From Streptomyces poonensis (lineage in GTDB: Bacteria > Actinomycetota > Actinomycetes > Streptomycetales > Streptomycetaceae), in assembly GCF_014650915.1 (NCBI RefSeq), contig NZ_BMVW01000020.1:14524-78523 (forward strand): DNA of 64,000 bases. Reading direction: 5' to 3'. The notes below the pieces were generated by a model that was not told the origin of the DNA, searched no databases, and saw only the letters and a list, made by a program, of their open reading frames with translations. The position numbers were made by a program, and so were the translations under genes. Within the stretch, counting starts at the first letter, position 1, and every line of letters starts with the position of its first letter. Positions 25,251-32,648 of the stretch are shown here, piece by piece.

Positions 25251-25270
25251 TAGTGACCATTCACTCACTA
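25251..25270. promoter_or_regulatory. Nested palindrome TAGTGACCATTCACTCACTA upstream of the lasso precursor
   Basis: Outer arms TAGTGA (25251-25256) and TCACTA (25265-25270) are perfect complements; an inner AGTGA/TCACT pair (25252-25256, 25261-25265) overlaps it. The element is 53 bp before the precursor start in an otherwise featureless 359-bp gap (24965-25323). A binding site for a TetR- or GntR-type repressor is plausible. No regulator gene is adjacent. Confidence 0.4.
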
Positions 25271-25323
25271 TGAGTAAGCAGACGGTCGACGGGACCGTCC
25301 GCGACCAGAGGAAAGGGCATCCG

Positions 25324-25452
25324 ATGGAAGAGCAGAACACCCAGGCGGTCTACGAAGCTCCCGAACTGATGGAGGCCGGCGACTTCGCCGACCTCACCCT
25401 CGGAGGCTTCGGTCCCGACATCGAGACATTCACCATTTTCGGTCTTCTCTGA
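25324..25452 (+). CDS. Lasso peptide precursor (A)
   Basis: 42 residues. The leader EEQNTQAVYEAPELMEAGDF carries the YxxPxLxxxGxF recognition motif that actinobacterial RRE (B1) proteins bind. The following ADLTL places threonine at position -2, the invariant residue of lasso leaders, so cleavage is predicted after Leu26, giving core GGFGPDIETFTIFGLL (16 residues). Gly1 and Glu8 would close an 8-residue macrolactam; the tail TFTIFGLL threads through. Start at 25324 follows AGGAAAGGG; an in-frame ATG at 25270 would add 18 residues but lacks a binding site and overlaps a palindrome. The rest of the pathway follows immediately downstream. Core has no basic residue and no tryptophan or histidine. 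Confidence 0.9.
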   Translation: MEEQNTQAVYEAPELMEAGDFADLTLGGFGPDIETFTIFGLL

Positions 25453-25461
25453 GGTTCGCCT

Positions 25462-27309
25462 GTGGTACAGGACATGACATTCGTGCTTCTGCCCGACAGC
25501 GACGTGGCCGACGGAGCGGCGCGGTCGGTGTGCGCGTCACCCGGGGTCCGGGTGATCGCCCATGCCTCCGGGCGGCCGTGGCTGGTCGGCCGCTGGCCGG
25601 CCGGCCGGGTCCGGGTGGCCGCGGCCGGGCAGGCGCGCGTGGCGGTGGCCGGGTTCTGCCCGGCCTCCGGCCAGGAGCTGACCGCGGCGGCCGGGCGCCT
25701 GCGCAGCCTGGCCGATCTCGACGCGGTGGCACGGCGGTTCGGCGGCAGCGCCCATCTGCTGGCCTCGGTCGGCGGCCGGGTCCGGGCGCAGGGCACCGCG
25801 TCCGGCGTACGGGCGGTGTTCCACGCCGAGCTGGCCGGTGTCACCGTCGCCGCCGACCGGCCCGACACGCTCGCCCGGCTGATCGGTGCCGAGGTGGACG
25901 ACGAGGTGCTGGCGCTGCGCCTGCTGACCCCGTACGTGCCCCATCCGCTGCTGGACCGGCCGGTGTGGCGGGGGGTGCACCAGGTGCCCGCGGGACGCTG
26001 CCTGGTGCTGAACCGCGACGGTGTGGCGCGTACCGCGACCTGGTGGAGTCCGCCCGAGCCGGTGGTTCCGCTGCGCGAGGGGGTGCCGGCCGTCCGTGAG
26101 GCGCTGACCGACGCGGTGCGCGGCCGGGTGCGGGCCGCCGCGCGGGTGGTCAGTACCGATCTGTCCGGCGGCCTGGACTCGGGTACGGTCACCCATCTCG
26201 CGGCGGGCGCCGGCCCACGTCTGGTGACCGTGCGCATTCCGCAGCTGGACGCCGCCGGGGACGACGCGGAGTGGGCCTCCCGTACCACCGCACGGCTGCC
26301 CGGAGCCGAGCATCTGCTGCTGGAGTACGAGCAGGCGCCCACGATGTTCGCAGGACTGGACGGCGGTACCGGCCTGACCCTGGCGAGCGAGCCGCCGTTC
26401 TGGGTACGGGCCGGCGCGCGGCTCGTCGACATCGCCGGGCGCGTCGCGGCCCGCGGGTCCCGGCTCCATCTGTGCGGACACGGCGGCGACGAGGTGTTCC
26501 ACGCCTCCGCCGTCTCGTTGCACACCCTGGTCCGGTCCCGGCCGTGGGCCGGCGCGCGCCTGCTGCGGGAACGCCGTGCGCTGGGACGCTGGCCGCTGGG
26601 GAGCACGGTGCGGGGCCTGGCCGACTCCCGGTCGTTCCCGGCATGGCTCGCCTGCGCCGCCGATCAGCTGCCCGGTCCGCTCCCCTCCCCGTTCACCCCG
26701 CACCTGGGCTGGACGCCGCCCTTGCGGATACCCGCCTGGGCGACTCCCGACGCGGCCGCCACGGTGCGCGATCTGCTGCGGCAGACCGCGTACGAGGAGC
26801 CGAGGCCCCTGGGCCACGGCCGCGCGGCGCACACCACCGTGGAGGCCGTCCACCGCGCCGGTGCCATGGTCCGGTACGCGGCCGGACTGACGGCCGCACA
26901 CGGCGTGGACTTCGCCGCGCCCTACCTGGACGACCGGGTGATCGAGGCGGCGCTCGCCGTCCGCCTGCGCGAACGTGCCCGGCCGCGCCGCTACAAGCCG
27001 CTGCTCGCCGAGGCCGTGCGCGGCCTGGTCCCCGAGGACCTGCTGCGGCGCTCCACCAAGGGCGACTACGGGGAGGACGTCTTCGACGGGCTCCACCGCC
27101 ACCGCGCGAGCCTGCTGCGGCTGTTCGACGGTTCGCTGCTCGCCCGCCGCGGCCTGGTCGACGAGGCCGCGGTCCGCGCCGTACTGAGCGCCGACCACCT
27201 CTTCACCCTGCCCCTGCAAGCCCTGGAACCCACGCTCGCCTGCGAGGTGTGGCTGCGCGCCCTGCCCGCCCCCGTCCCGCAGCGGGCCTGCGCCGAAGGA
27301 GCGCTGTGA
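25462..27309 (+). CDS. Lasso peptide macrolactam synthetase (C), asparagine-synthase-like
   Basis: 615 residues. An N-terminal glutaminase-like domain (1-200) lacks the N-terminal catalytic cysteine, as usual for lasso cyclases; the ATP-pyrophosphatase domain carries STDLSGGLDSGTVTHLA with the PP-loop at about 235-240, and RLHLCGHGGDEVFH further on. It adenylates the ring Asp/Glu side chain of the core and joins it to the new N-terminal amine. GTG start at 25462, 9 bases after the precursor stop and 7 after GAGG; ATG at 25474 is an alternative. Its stop overlaps the next start by 4 bp. Order A-C-B1-B2 is the common actinobacterial arrangement. Confidence 0.92.
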   Translation: MVQDMTFVLLPDSDVADGAARSVCASPGVRVIAHASGRPWLVGRWPAGRVRVAAAGQARVAVAGFCPASGQELTAAAGRLRSLADLDAVARRFGGSAHLLASVGGRVRAQGTASGVRAVFHAELAGVTVAADRPDTLARLIGAEVDDEVLALRLLTPYVPHPLLDRPVWRGVHQVPAGRCLVLNRDGVARTATWWSPPEPVVPLREGVPAVREALTDAVRGRVRAAARVVSTDLSGGLDSGTVTHLAAGAGPRLVTVRIPQLDAAGDDAEWASRTTARLPGAEHLLLEYEQAPTMFAGLDGGTGLTLASEPPFWVRAGARLVDIAGRVAARGSRLHLCGHGGDEVFHASAVSLHTLVRSRPWAGARLLRERRALGRWPLGSTVRGLADSRSFPAWLACAADQLPGPLPSPFTPHLGWTPPLRIPAWATPDAAATVRDLLRQTAYEEPRPLGHGRAAHTTVEAVHRAGAMVRYAAGLTAAHGVDFAAPYLDDRVIEAALAVRLRERARPRRYKPLLAEAVRGLVPEDLLRRSTKGDYGEDVFDGLHRHRASLLRLFDGSLLARRGLVDEAAVRAVLSADHLFTLPLQALEPTLACEVWLRALPAPVPQRACAEGAL

Positions 27310-27572
27310 GCACTGTGACCTTCACCCTGGCACCGGACGTGGTCCCCACCGACACCGAGCACGGAACCGTTCTCCTCGACGAGCGGCGCGGACGCTACTT
27401 CAAGCTCAACGCCACCGGCACGCTCGTCCTGCGGGCGCTCCTGGACGGCGCGAGCGGCGAGCGGGCGGCGGCGCTCCTCCAGGAGCGGTACGGCATCGAC
27501 GCCGAGCGGGCGCGGGCCGATGTGTCCGCGCTGATCGACGCCGTGTGCGCCGCTCGGCTGGCCCGCGCATGA
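27306..27572 (+). CDS. Lasso peptide RRE protein (B1), PqqD-like
   Basis: 88 residues with the PqqD winged-helix fold seen as GTVLLDERRGRYFKLNATGT and ADVSALIDAVCAARLA. In lasso systems this RiPP recognition element binds the precursor leader (YxxP motif) and delivers it to the B2 protease and the cyclase. GTG start overlaps the cyclase stop by 4 bp and its own stop overlaps the B2 start by 4 bp, so all three enzymes are coupled. Confidence 0.92.
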   Translation: MSTVTFTLAPDVVPTDTEHGTVLLDERRGRYFKLNATGTLVLRALLDGASGERAAALLQERYGIDAERARADVSALIDAVCAARLARA

Positions 27573-27988
27573 GCGCGCCGATCGCCTTCGGGGAACGGTA
27601 CGACCTCCCGCCGCGCCGGCGTCTGGCCGCCCGGCTGGCGGTGGCGTCGGCGCGCGCGCTGGCGGCCCTTCCGCCACGGCGCCTCCGCGCCGCCCTCCAC
27701 CTGGTCAGGACCGGCGCCCGGCCGGCCCGCGCCGCACAGACGCTGGGCGCCCGGGACGCGGTCGTGGCCGTCAGCGCCCGCTGCGCGGGCCGGCACTGCC
27801 TCCAGCGGTCCCTGGCCACCGCCCTGCTGTGCCGGATGGCCGGTACCTGGCCCACCTGGCGCACAGGGGTGCGTACCGCTCCGTTCCGCGCCCACGCCTG
27901 GGTCGAGGCCGACGGCCGGCCCATCGGGGAGCCCCATCCCGCCGGCTACTACACCCCCACCCTCACCGTCGGCCCGGCGAACCGCTGA
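27569..27988 (+). CDS. Lasso leader peptidase (B2), transglutaminase-like
   Basis: 139 residues. The Cys-His-Asp triad of the transglutaminase-like lasso proteases is visible as Cys77 (AGRHCLQRSLA), His109 (FRAHAWVE) and Asp115 (EADGRP). It cuts the precursor behind the leader, exposing Gly1 for cyclisation. ATG at 27569 overlaps the B1 stop. It is the last gene of the operon: a pair of strong hairpins follows and then the convergent galactanase gene, so no ABC transporter, isopeptidase or tailoring gene belongs to this operon. Confidence 0.92.
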   Translation: MSAPIAFGERYDLPPRRRLAARLAVASARALAALPPRRLRAALHLVRTGARPARAAQTLGARDAVVAVSARCAGRHCLQRSLATALLCRMAGTWPTWRTGVRTAPFRAHAWVEADGRPIGEPHPAGYYTPTLTVGPANR

Positions 27989-28000
27989 GCCGCCCGGCCG

Positions 28001-28075
28001 CCGCGCCCGCGGTGTCGTCGTCCCGTGAACCGCGGGCGCGGAGGAGGGGTCCGGCCGCACACAGCGGCCGGACCC
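28001..28075. terminator. Two consecutive strong hairpins between convergent genes
   Basis: First, CCGCGCCCGCGG (28001-28012) pairs with CCGCGGGCGCGG (28030-28041) over a 17-base loop. Second, GGGTCCGGCCGC (28047-28058) pairs with GCGGCCGGACCC (28064-28075) over loop ACACA. Both stems are perfect 12-mers. They separate the lasso operon from the convergent GH53 gene and probably terminate both. Confidence 0.8.
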
Positions 28076-28108
28076 TGTCCATACGGGGGCTCCTGGACCC
28101 TGCCTGGC

Positions 28109-29701
28109 TCAGCGGTGGCGGAACCACTCCATCGCCGGCAGCGCCCTGTCGTCGTACCCGAACAGGGCCTGGTTCTCCCAGCCGTTGCCGGAGGTGGGAT
28201 CGGCCGGGTCCCAGCCGTTGCCGGTGACGGCGGTCCAGGTGGACTCCCAGTAGAAGACACCGAGTCCACGGCCGTTGGGCACCGCCTCCACGATGCTCGC
28301 GACGTCCTTCATCCAGGCGGTCTGACCGGCCGTCGACGCCGGGTAGCCGGCGACGAGCTCACCGCTGAGGTCGATGATGTTCTCGTGGGTGTCCTCACTG
28401 TCCAGCCGGAAGGGGTAGGCGGTCTCGGCGACGTAGACCGGCTTGCCGTAGCGGGAGGCGGCGTCGTCGAGGGTGGTCTGGAAGTCGACCAGCGAGCCGT
28501 GCCAGTAGCCGTAGTACGACAGCCCGATGACGTCGAACTTCACGCCGTTCGCCACCGCGTTGTCGAACCACCAGCGGGTGCCCGCGAGGTCGCCGCCCTT
28601 GGCGAGGTGCAGGGCGACGGCGGTGGAGGAGTTCACCGCCTTGACCGCGCTGTAGCCGGAGTTGAGCAACCCGGCGAGCTGCGGCCAGTTGTCGGTGGAG
28701 CCCTCGTCCCAGAGCATGCCGCCGTTGATCTCGTTGCCGACCTGGACCATGTCGGCGGTGGTGCCCTGGGCCTTGAGCGCGCTCAGGACGTCGTACGTGT
28801 GGTTGTACACGTCCGTCTTCAACTGGCTGTAGGAGTGGCCCGCCCAGGCGGTCGGCTTGCTCTGGGCGCCCGGGTCGGCCCAGGTGTCCGAATAGTGGAA
28901 GTCGACCAGCAGCTTCATGCCCTGCGCCTTGATCCGCTTGGCCAGGGAGAGGACGCGGGCCTTGTTGTTGTAGCCGTCGGCGGGGTTCACCCACACCTTC
29001 ACGCGCGCGTAGTTCTGCCCGGCGGACTTCAGGATGGCGAGCGGATCGCCCTTCGTGCCGCTGCTGGTCCGGTACGTGCCGCCGAGCGCCTCGCTCTTGG
29101 CGAGCGACGACACGTCCGAGCCCTTGACGGCGAGACCGGTGCGGCCCTTGGTGAACGTCAGGTCGTCGACGTTGATCCAGTTGCCCGCGTCGGCGTCGGA
29201 GTTGACGCTGATGGTGCACTGGTTGTTCGTCACCGCGACCGAGGCCACGATCCGGATCCAGCCGCTCGACGAGACCGGCAGGTCGGTGCGCTGCTCGGCG
29301 CCGCCGCAGTTCTTCAGGGCCAGGTAGGCCGACTTCTGGCCGCCGCCCGAGCGCACCCAGGCGGTGAGGGTGTAGTCGCCGTTGGTGAGGCCGGACAGGT
29401 ACTGGTACGTCTCCACCTTGTAGGCGGAGGACGACCAGTGGGTCAGGCGGTAGCTCCCGCTGCGGCCGCCGGCCTCGGTGAACGAGGCCGCGTTCTGCCC
29501 GGCCGCCGAGTACGTCGACCAGCCGGCCGGTGTCGCGGTCCCGGTGCCGTCGGACTCGAAGCCGCCGTTGGTGAGGGTGCTCGCGGCGGAGGCACTCTGT
29601 GCGGGCAGGGCGGTGAGGGCCAGCCCGGCGGCCAGGGGCAGCAGCAGGGTCCGCAGTATGCGTCCGGAATCGCGTCCGGAATCGCGTCTGGGATGGAACA
29701 T
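28109..29701 (-). CDS. Secreted GH53 endo-beta-1,4-galactanase with N-terminal carbohydrate-binding module
   Basis: 530 residues. Signal peptide 1-39, a CBM4/9- or CBM61-like beta-sandwich (about 42-185, TLTNGGFESDGTGTATPAGW), then a GH53 barrel from about 190. Catalytic glutamates are Glu324 (VQVGNEINGG, acid/base) and Glu426 (VYVAETAYPF, nucleophile). GH53 enzymes cut beta-1,4-galactan in pectin side chains. Start ATG follows AAGGGA. Downstream on the same strand sense of function lies a full galactan route: GH42, importer and LacI regulator. An intervening 727-bp repeat field separates it from GH42, so it has its own promoter. Confidence 0.92.
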   Translation of the reverse strand: MFHPRRDSGRDSGRILRTLLLPLAAGLALTALPAQSASAASTLTNGGFESDGTGTATPAGWSTYSAAGQNAASFTEAGGRSGSYRLTHWSSSAYKVETYQYLSGLTNGDYTLTAWVRSGGGQKSAYLALKNCGGAEQRTDLPVSSSGWIRIVASVAVTNNQCTISVNSDADAGNWINVDDLTFTKGRTGLAVKGSDVSSLAKSEALGGTYRTSSGTKGDPLAILKSAGQNYARVKVWVNPADGYNNKARVLSLAKRIKAQGMKLLVDFHYSDTWADPGAQSKPTAWAGHSYSQLKTDVYNHTYDVLSALKAQGTTADMVQVGNEINGGMLWDEGSTDNWPQLAGLLNSGYSAVKAVNSSTAVALHLAKGGDLAGTRWWFDNAVANGVKFDVIGLSYYGYWHGSLVDFQTTLDDAASRYGKPVYVAETAYPFRLDSEDTHENIIDLSGELVAGYPASTAGQTAWMKDVASIVEAVPNGRGLGVFYWESTWTAVTGNGWDPADPTSGNGWENQALFGYDDRALPAMEWFRHR

Positions 29702-30428
29702 CGTCGTCCGTCGTCCCTTCGACGTGATGGAGATGGATGCCCCGGAGGTGGTCCGGGACAGGGGGTTTTCGCCCCCGCCGCCCCTACCCGATCCCGTCCC
29801 CTGGGGGCTGCCGCCCCCAGACCCCCGCTGCCGGCCTGAACGGCCTCGTCCTCGAACGCCGGACGGGCTGGGAACTTTCATCGCCGACCTGCACGATGCA
29901 GTGCTCCCGCGTCCGAGAAGCGGGCTGGGGAGCCGGCTCCCCGGCGGCGCCGGGGCGGAGCCCCCGTGGACCTGAATCCGGGGCTGCCCCCTGCACAGGT
30001 CCCGGGGGCCGACTCCGGACGGGGCCCGGGACGGTCCCCGTGGATCCAGGACCGAGGGCTGACCCCGACGGGGCCCAGGGACTCGCTCCCCCAACGGAGG
30101 TCCGGGACGGAGGAGCCCCGCGGATCCGGGACCGAAGGCAGCCCCCGAACCCGAGCGAGAGCCAAGCCCCCGTGGACCCGGGGCCGAGGGACTCCCCCGC
30201 TCAAACCCCGGAGGCTGACCCCGACGGGAATTGGGGCGAAGCCCCACGGATCCGGCCGGGGCGAAGCCCCCGAACCCGGGACCGAAGGCAGCCCCCGAAC
30301 CCGAGCGGGGGCCAAGCCCCCGTGGACCCGGGGGGAGCAGGGGGCGCAGCCCCCTTGGCGGGGTTGAAGGGGCGGAGCCCCTGGGGATGGGACGGGTAGG
30401 GGCGGCGGGGGCGAAAACCGATCCGTGC
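29702..30428. repeat. Intergenic field of GC-rich streptomycete repeats
   Basis: About 700 bp without a gene. 29800-29875 resembles a sequence that recurs between genes in many Streptomyces genomes (GGCCTGAACGGCCTCGTCCT followed by GAACGCCGGACGGGCTG). From 29940 to 30415 it is built of short GCGAAGCCCC / GCAGCCCCC / CCGTGGACCCGGGG modules. One 58-bp stretch occurs twice, 150 bp apart (30126-30183 and 30276-30333), differing only at a few bases. Many overlapping hairpins can form. It may stop transcription from both sides or simply be expanding junk. Confidence 0.75.
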
Positions 30429-32462
30429 TCAGCCGTCGAGTCGTACGACCCGCACGGCCCCCGCGGGCACCGCCAGGTGTCCCGCGGCGCGTTCACCCGT
30501 CAGTACCTCGGTGCCGTGCCCGTCCAACGGCACCTTGGCATCCGAGGAACTGTGGTTGATCACGAACAGATAGGTGCCCGACGCACCCGCGCGGCGGACC
30601 ACCTCGACGTCCCGGGGCAGATCGGCACGCGGCGCGATCCGCGCGTCGTCGGCGGCCCAGCCCAGCAGGGCGTCCAGGCCCTGGGCGTCGAGGCGGGTCG
30701 ACACGTACCAGGCGGAGCCCTCGCCGAGACGGTGCCGGGTGATGGCGGGGCGGCCGGCGGTGAGCCCGTCGGCGTACTCCCACACGGTCTCGGCGCCGCG
30801 CGGCACCACGAACTCGGTCCACACGTCGCCGGTGAGCTCGGAGCCGTCGGGCCCGGTGAGGCGGACGCCGTCACCGGCGAGCAGCGGTGAGAACTCCTCG
30901 ACGGTCAGGCCCAGCACGTCGCGCAGGGCGCCGGGGTACGGGCCCTCGTGGACGGCGTCGTGCTCGTCGACGATGCCGGAGAAGTACGAGACGACGAGGG
31001 TGCCGCCGTTCTCGACGTACTCGCGCACGTTGTTCCCGGCCGCCTCCGTCATCAGGTACAGCGCGGGGACGACGACAAGGGGATATGCCGACAAGTCGGC
31101 TTCCGGGTGGGCGAAGTCGATCGTGAGGTGGCGGTCGTAGAGGGCCTCGTAGAAGGCGTCGGCGCGCTCGCGGGCGTCGTGGTCCTCGCTGGGGCGCCAC
31201 TGGAGGTTCTGCGCCCACCAGGAGTGCCAGTCCCACAGGACGGCCGCGTCGGCGACGGTGCGGGTGCCGCGGATCGTGGCGAGGGAGTCGAGGGACGCGC
31301 CGAGTTCGACGACCTCGCGCCAGACCCGGGAGTCGGTGCCGGCGTGCGGCACCATCGCCGAGTGGAACTTCTCGGCGCCGCGCCGCGACTGCCGCCACTG
31401 GAAGAACATGGCGCCCTCGGAGCCCCGCGCCACGTGGGCGAGGGAGTTGCGGGCCATCTGACCGGGGGCCTTGGCGGGGTTGCGGGGCTGCCAGTTGACG
31501 CCCGAGGTGGAGTGCTCCAGGAGCAGCCAGGGGGCGCCGCCCGCGACGGAGCGCGTGAGGTCGGCGGCCATGGCGAGGTTGACGTGGGTGCGGCGGCCGT
31601 CGGTGATCAGGTAGTGGTCGTTGGTGACGAGGTCGACCTCGCGGCCCCAGGCCCAGTAGTCGATGGAGTCGCACTGGCTCAGGGCGGTCATGAAGTTGGT
31701 GGTGACCGGGACGCCCGGTGAGAGGCGGTGCAGGATGTCGCGCTCCGCCACGAAGTTCTCGCGGATGGTGGCGTCGGCGAACCGCTTGTAGTCCAGGGCC
31801 TGGCCGGGGTTGCCGACGGTGGGGGTCACGCGCGGCGGGTTGATCTGCTCGAAGTCCGTGTAGCGCTGACCCCAGAAGGCGGTGCCCCAGGCCTCGTTGA
31901 CCGCCTCCACCGTGCCGTACGTGGTCGCCAGCCAGCGGCGGAAGTGCGCGGCGCACGAGTCGCAGTAGCAGGCCGACACAGGGACGCCGTACTCGTTGTG
32001 CACGTGCCACATGGCGAGGGCGGGGTGGTTCCCGTACCGCTCGGCGAGCTGTGTGGTGATGTTCGCGGCGGCAGCCCGGTAGTCGGCGTTGCTGTGGCAG
32101 ATGGCACCACGTGAGCCGAACTCGTAGCGGGTGCCGTCGGCGGCCACGGGCAGCGCCTCGGGGTGGGCGCGGTAGAACCACACGGGCGGGACGACGGTCG
32201 GGGTGCCGAGGTCGGCGCGGATGCCGTTCTCGTGCAGCAGGTCCAGCAGCCGGTCCAGCCAGCCGAAGTCGTACGTCCCCGGGGCCGGTTCCAGCAGGGC
32301 CCAGGAGAAGATGCCGACGCTGACCATCGTGACGCCCGCCTCGCGCATCAGGCGGACGTCCTCGTGCCAGACGCTTTCCGGCCACTGCTCGGGGTTGTAG
32401 TCCCCACCGAAGGCGAGCCTGGTGAGGCCCTTGGGGTTGGTCTCCGGCATCGACTCCGGCAT
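30429..32462 (-). CDS. GH42 beta-galactosidase
   Basis: 677 residues, no signal peptide. Begins RLAFGGDYNPEQWPESVW, the typical GH42 start. Acid/base Glu157 (MWHVHNEYGVP) and nucleophile Glu316 (PWLLLEHSTSGVNWQPRN) are present, as is the four-cysteine zinc site Cys122, Cys165, Cys167 and Cys170 (SACYCDSC). It would hydrolyse galacto-oligosaccharides imported by the divergent ABC system. Start at 32462 follows GGGAGAGA; a second ATG is 12 bases in. It shares the 186-bp divergent promoter region with the solute-binding protein gene. Confidence 0.92.
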   Translation of the reverse strand: MPESMPETNPKGLTRLAFGGDYNPEQWPESVWHEDVRLMREAGVTMVSVGIFSWALLEPAPGTYDFGWLDRLLDLLHENGIRADLGTPTVVPPVWFYRAHPEALPVAADGTRYEFGSRGAICHSNADYRAAAANITTQLAERYGNHPALAMWHVHNEYGVPVSACYCDSCAAHFRRWLATTYGTVEAVNEAWGTAFWGQRYTDFEQINPPRVTPTVGNPGQALDYKRFADATIRENFVAERDILHRLSPGVPVTTNFMTALSQCDSIDYWAWGREVDLVTNDHYLITDGRRTHVNLAMAADLTRSVAGGAPWLLLEHSTSGVNWQPRNPAKAPGQMARNSLAHVARGSEGAMFFQWRQSRRGAEKFHSAMVPHAGTDSRVWREVVELGASLDSLATIRGTRTVADAAVLWDWHSWWAQNLQWRPSEDHDARERADAFYEALYDRHLTIDFAHPEADLSAYPLVVVPALYLMTEAAGNNVREYVENGGTLVVSYFSGIVDEHDAVHEGPYPGALRDVLGLTVEEFSPLLAGDGVRLTGPDGSELTGDVWTEFVVPRGAETVWEYADGLTAGRPAITRHRLGEGSAWYVSTRLDAQGLDALLGWAADDARIAPRADLPRDVEVVRRAGASGTYLFVINHSSSDAKVPLDGHGTEVLTGERAAGHLAVPAGAVRVVRLDG

Positions 32463-32474
32463 GGGTCTCTCCCG

Positions 32475-32488
32475 TTTAATCGATCATT
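32475..32488. promoter_or_regulatory. Possible LacI-family half-conserved operator near the GH42 start
   Basis: TTTAATCGATCATT has the central CG and partly symmetric flanks of LacI-family operators and lies just upstream of the GH42 ribosome binding site. Symmetry is partial (about 4 of 6 positions), so this is tentative. Confidence 0.3.
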
Positions 32489-32549
32489 TGGGAACGTGCA
32501 CACACAGCGCCGACGGCGCGGAGCCAACATAACCGCACAGCAACAACCA

Positions 32550-32592
32550 TTGACAAGTGTCGAGAGTGTTTCTCTACTGTGAACGCTCACAG
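32550..32592 (+). promoter_or_regulatory. Promoter and LacI-type operator of the galactan importer operon
   Basis: A consensus -35 TTGACA (32550-32555) is followed by -10 TCTACT (17-bp spacing) or TACTGT (19-bp). Overlapping it, CTGTGAACGCTCACAG (32577-32592) is a palindrome with 7 of 8 matching positions and a central CG, the form bound by LacI-family proteins. Repressor bound here would cover the transcription start. The operon ends in its own lacI-family gene (35903), the obvious candidate regulator. Confidence 0.75.
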
Positions 32593-32648
32593 AAGCATGG
32601 CAGGTTCTCGCAGCAAGGCGGGAGCCACGGTCAGGGGAGATTCGATCC

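Noticed and set aside
25270..25323. Earlier start for the lasso precursor (60 residues)
   Set aside because: No ribosome binding site, overlaps a palindrome, and the 42-residue form with AGGAAAGGG has the usual leader length.
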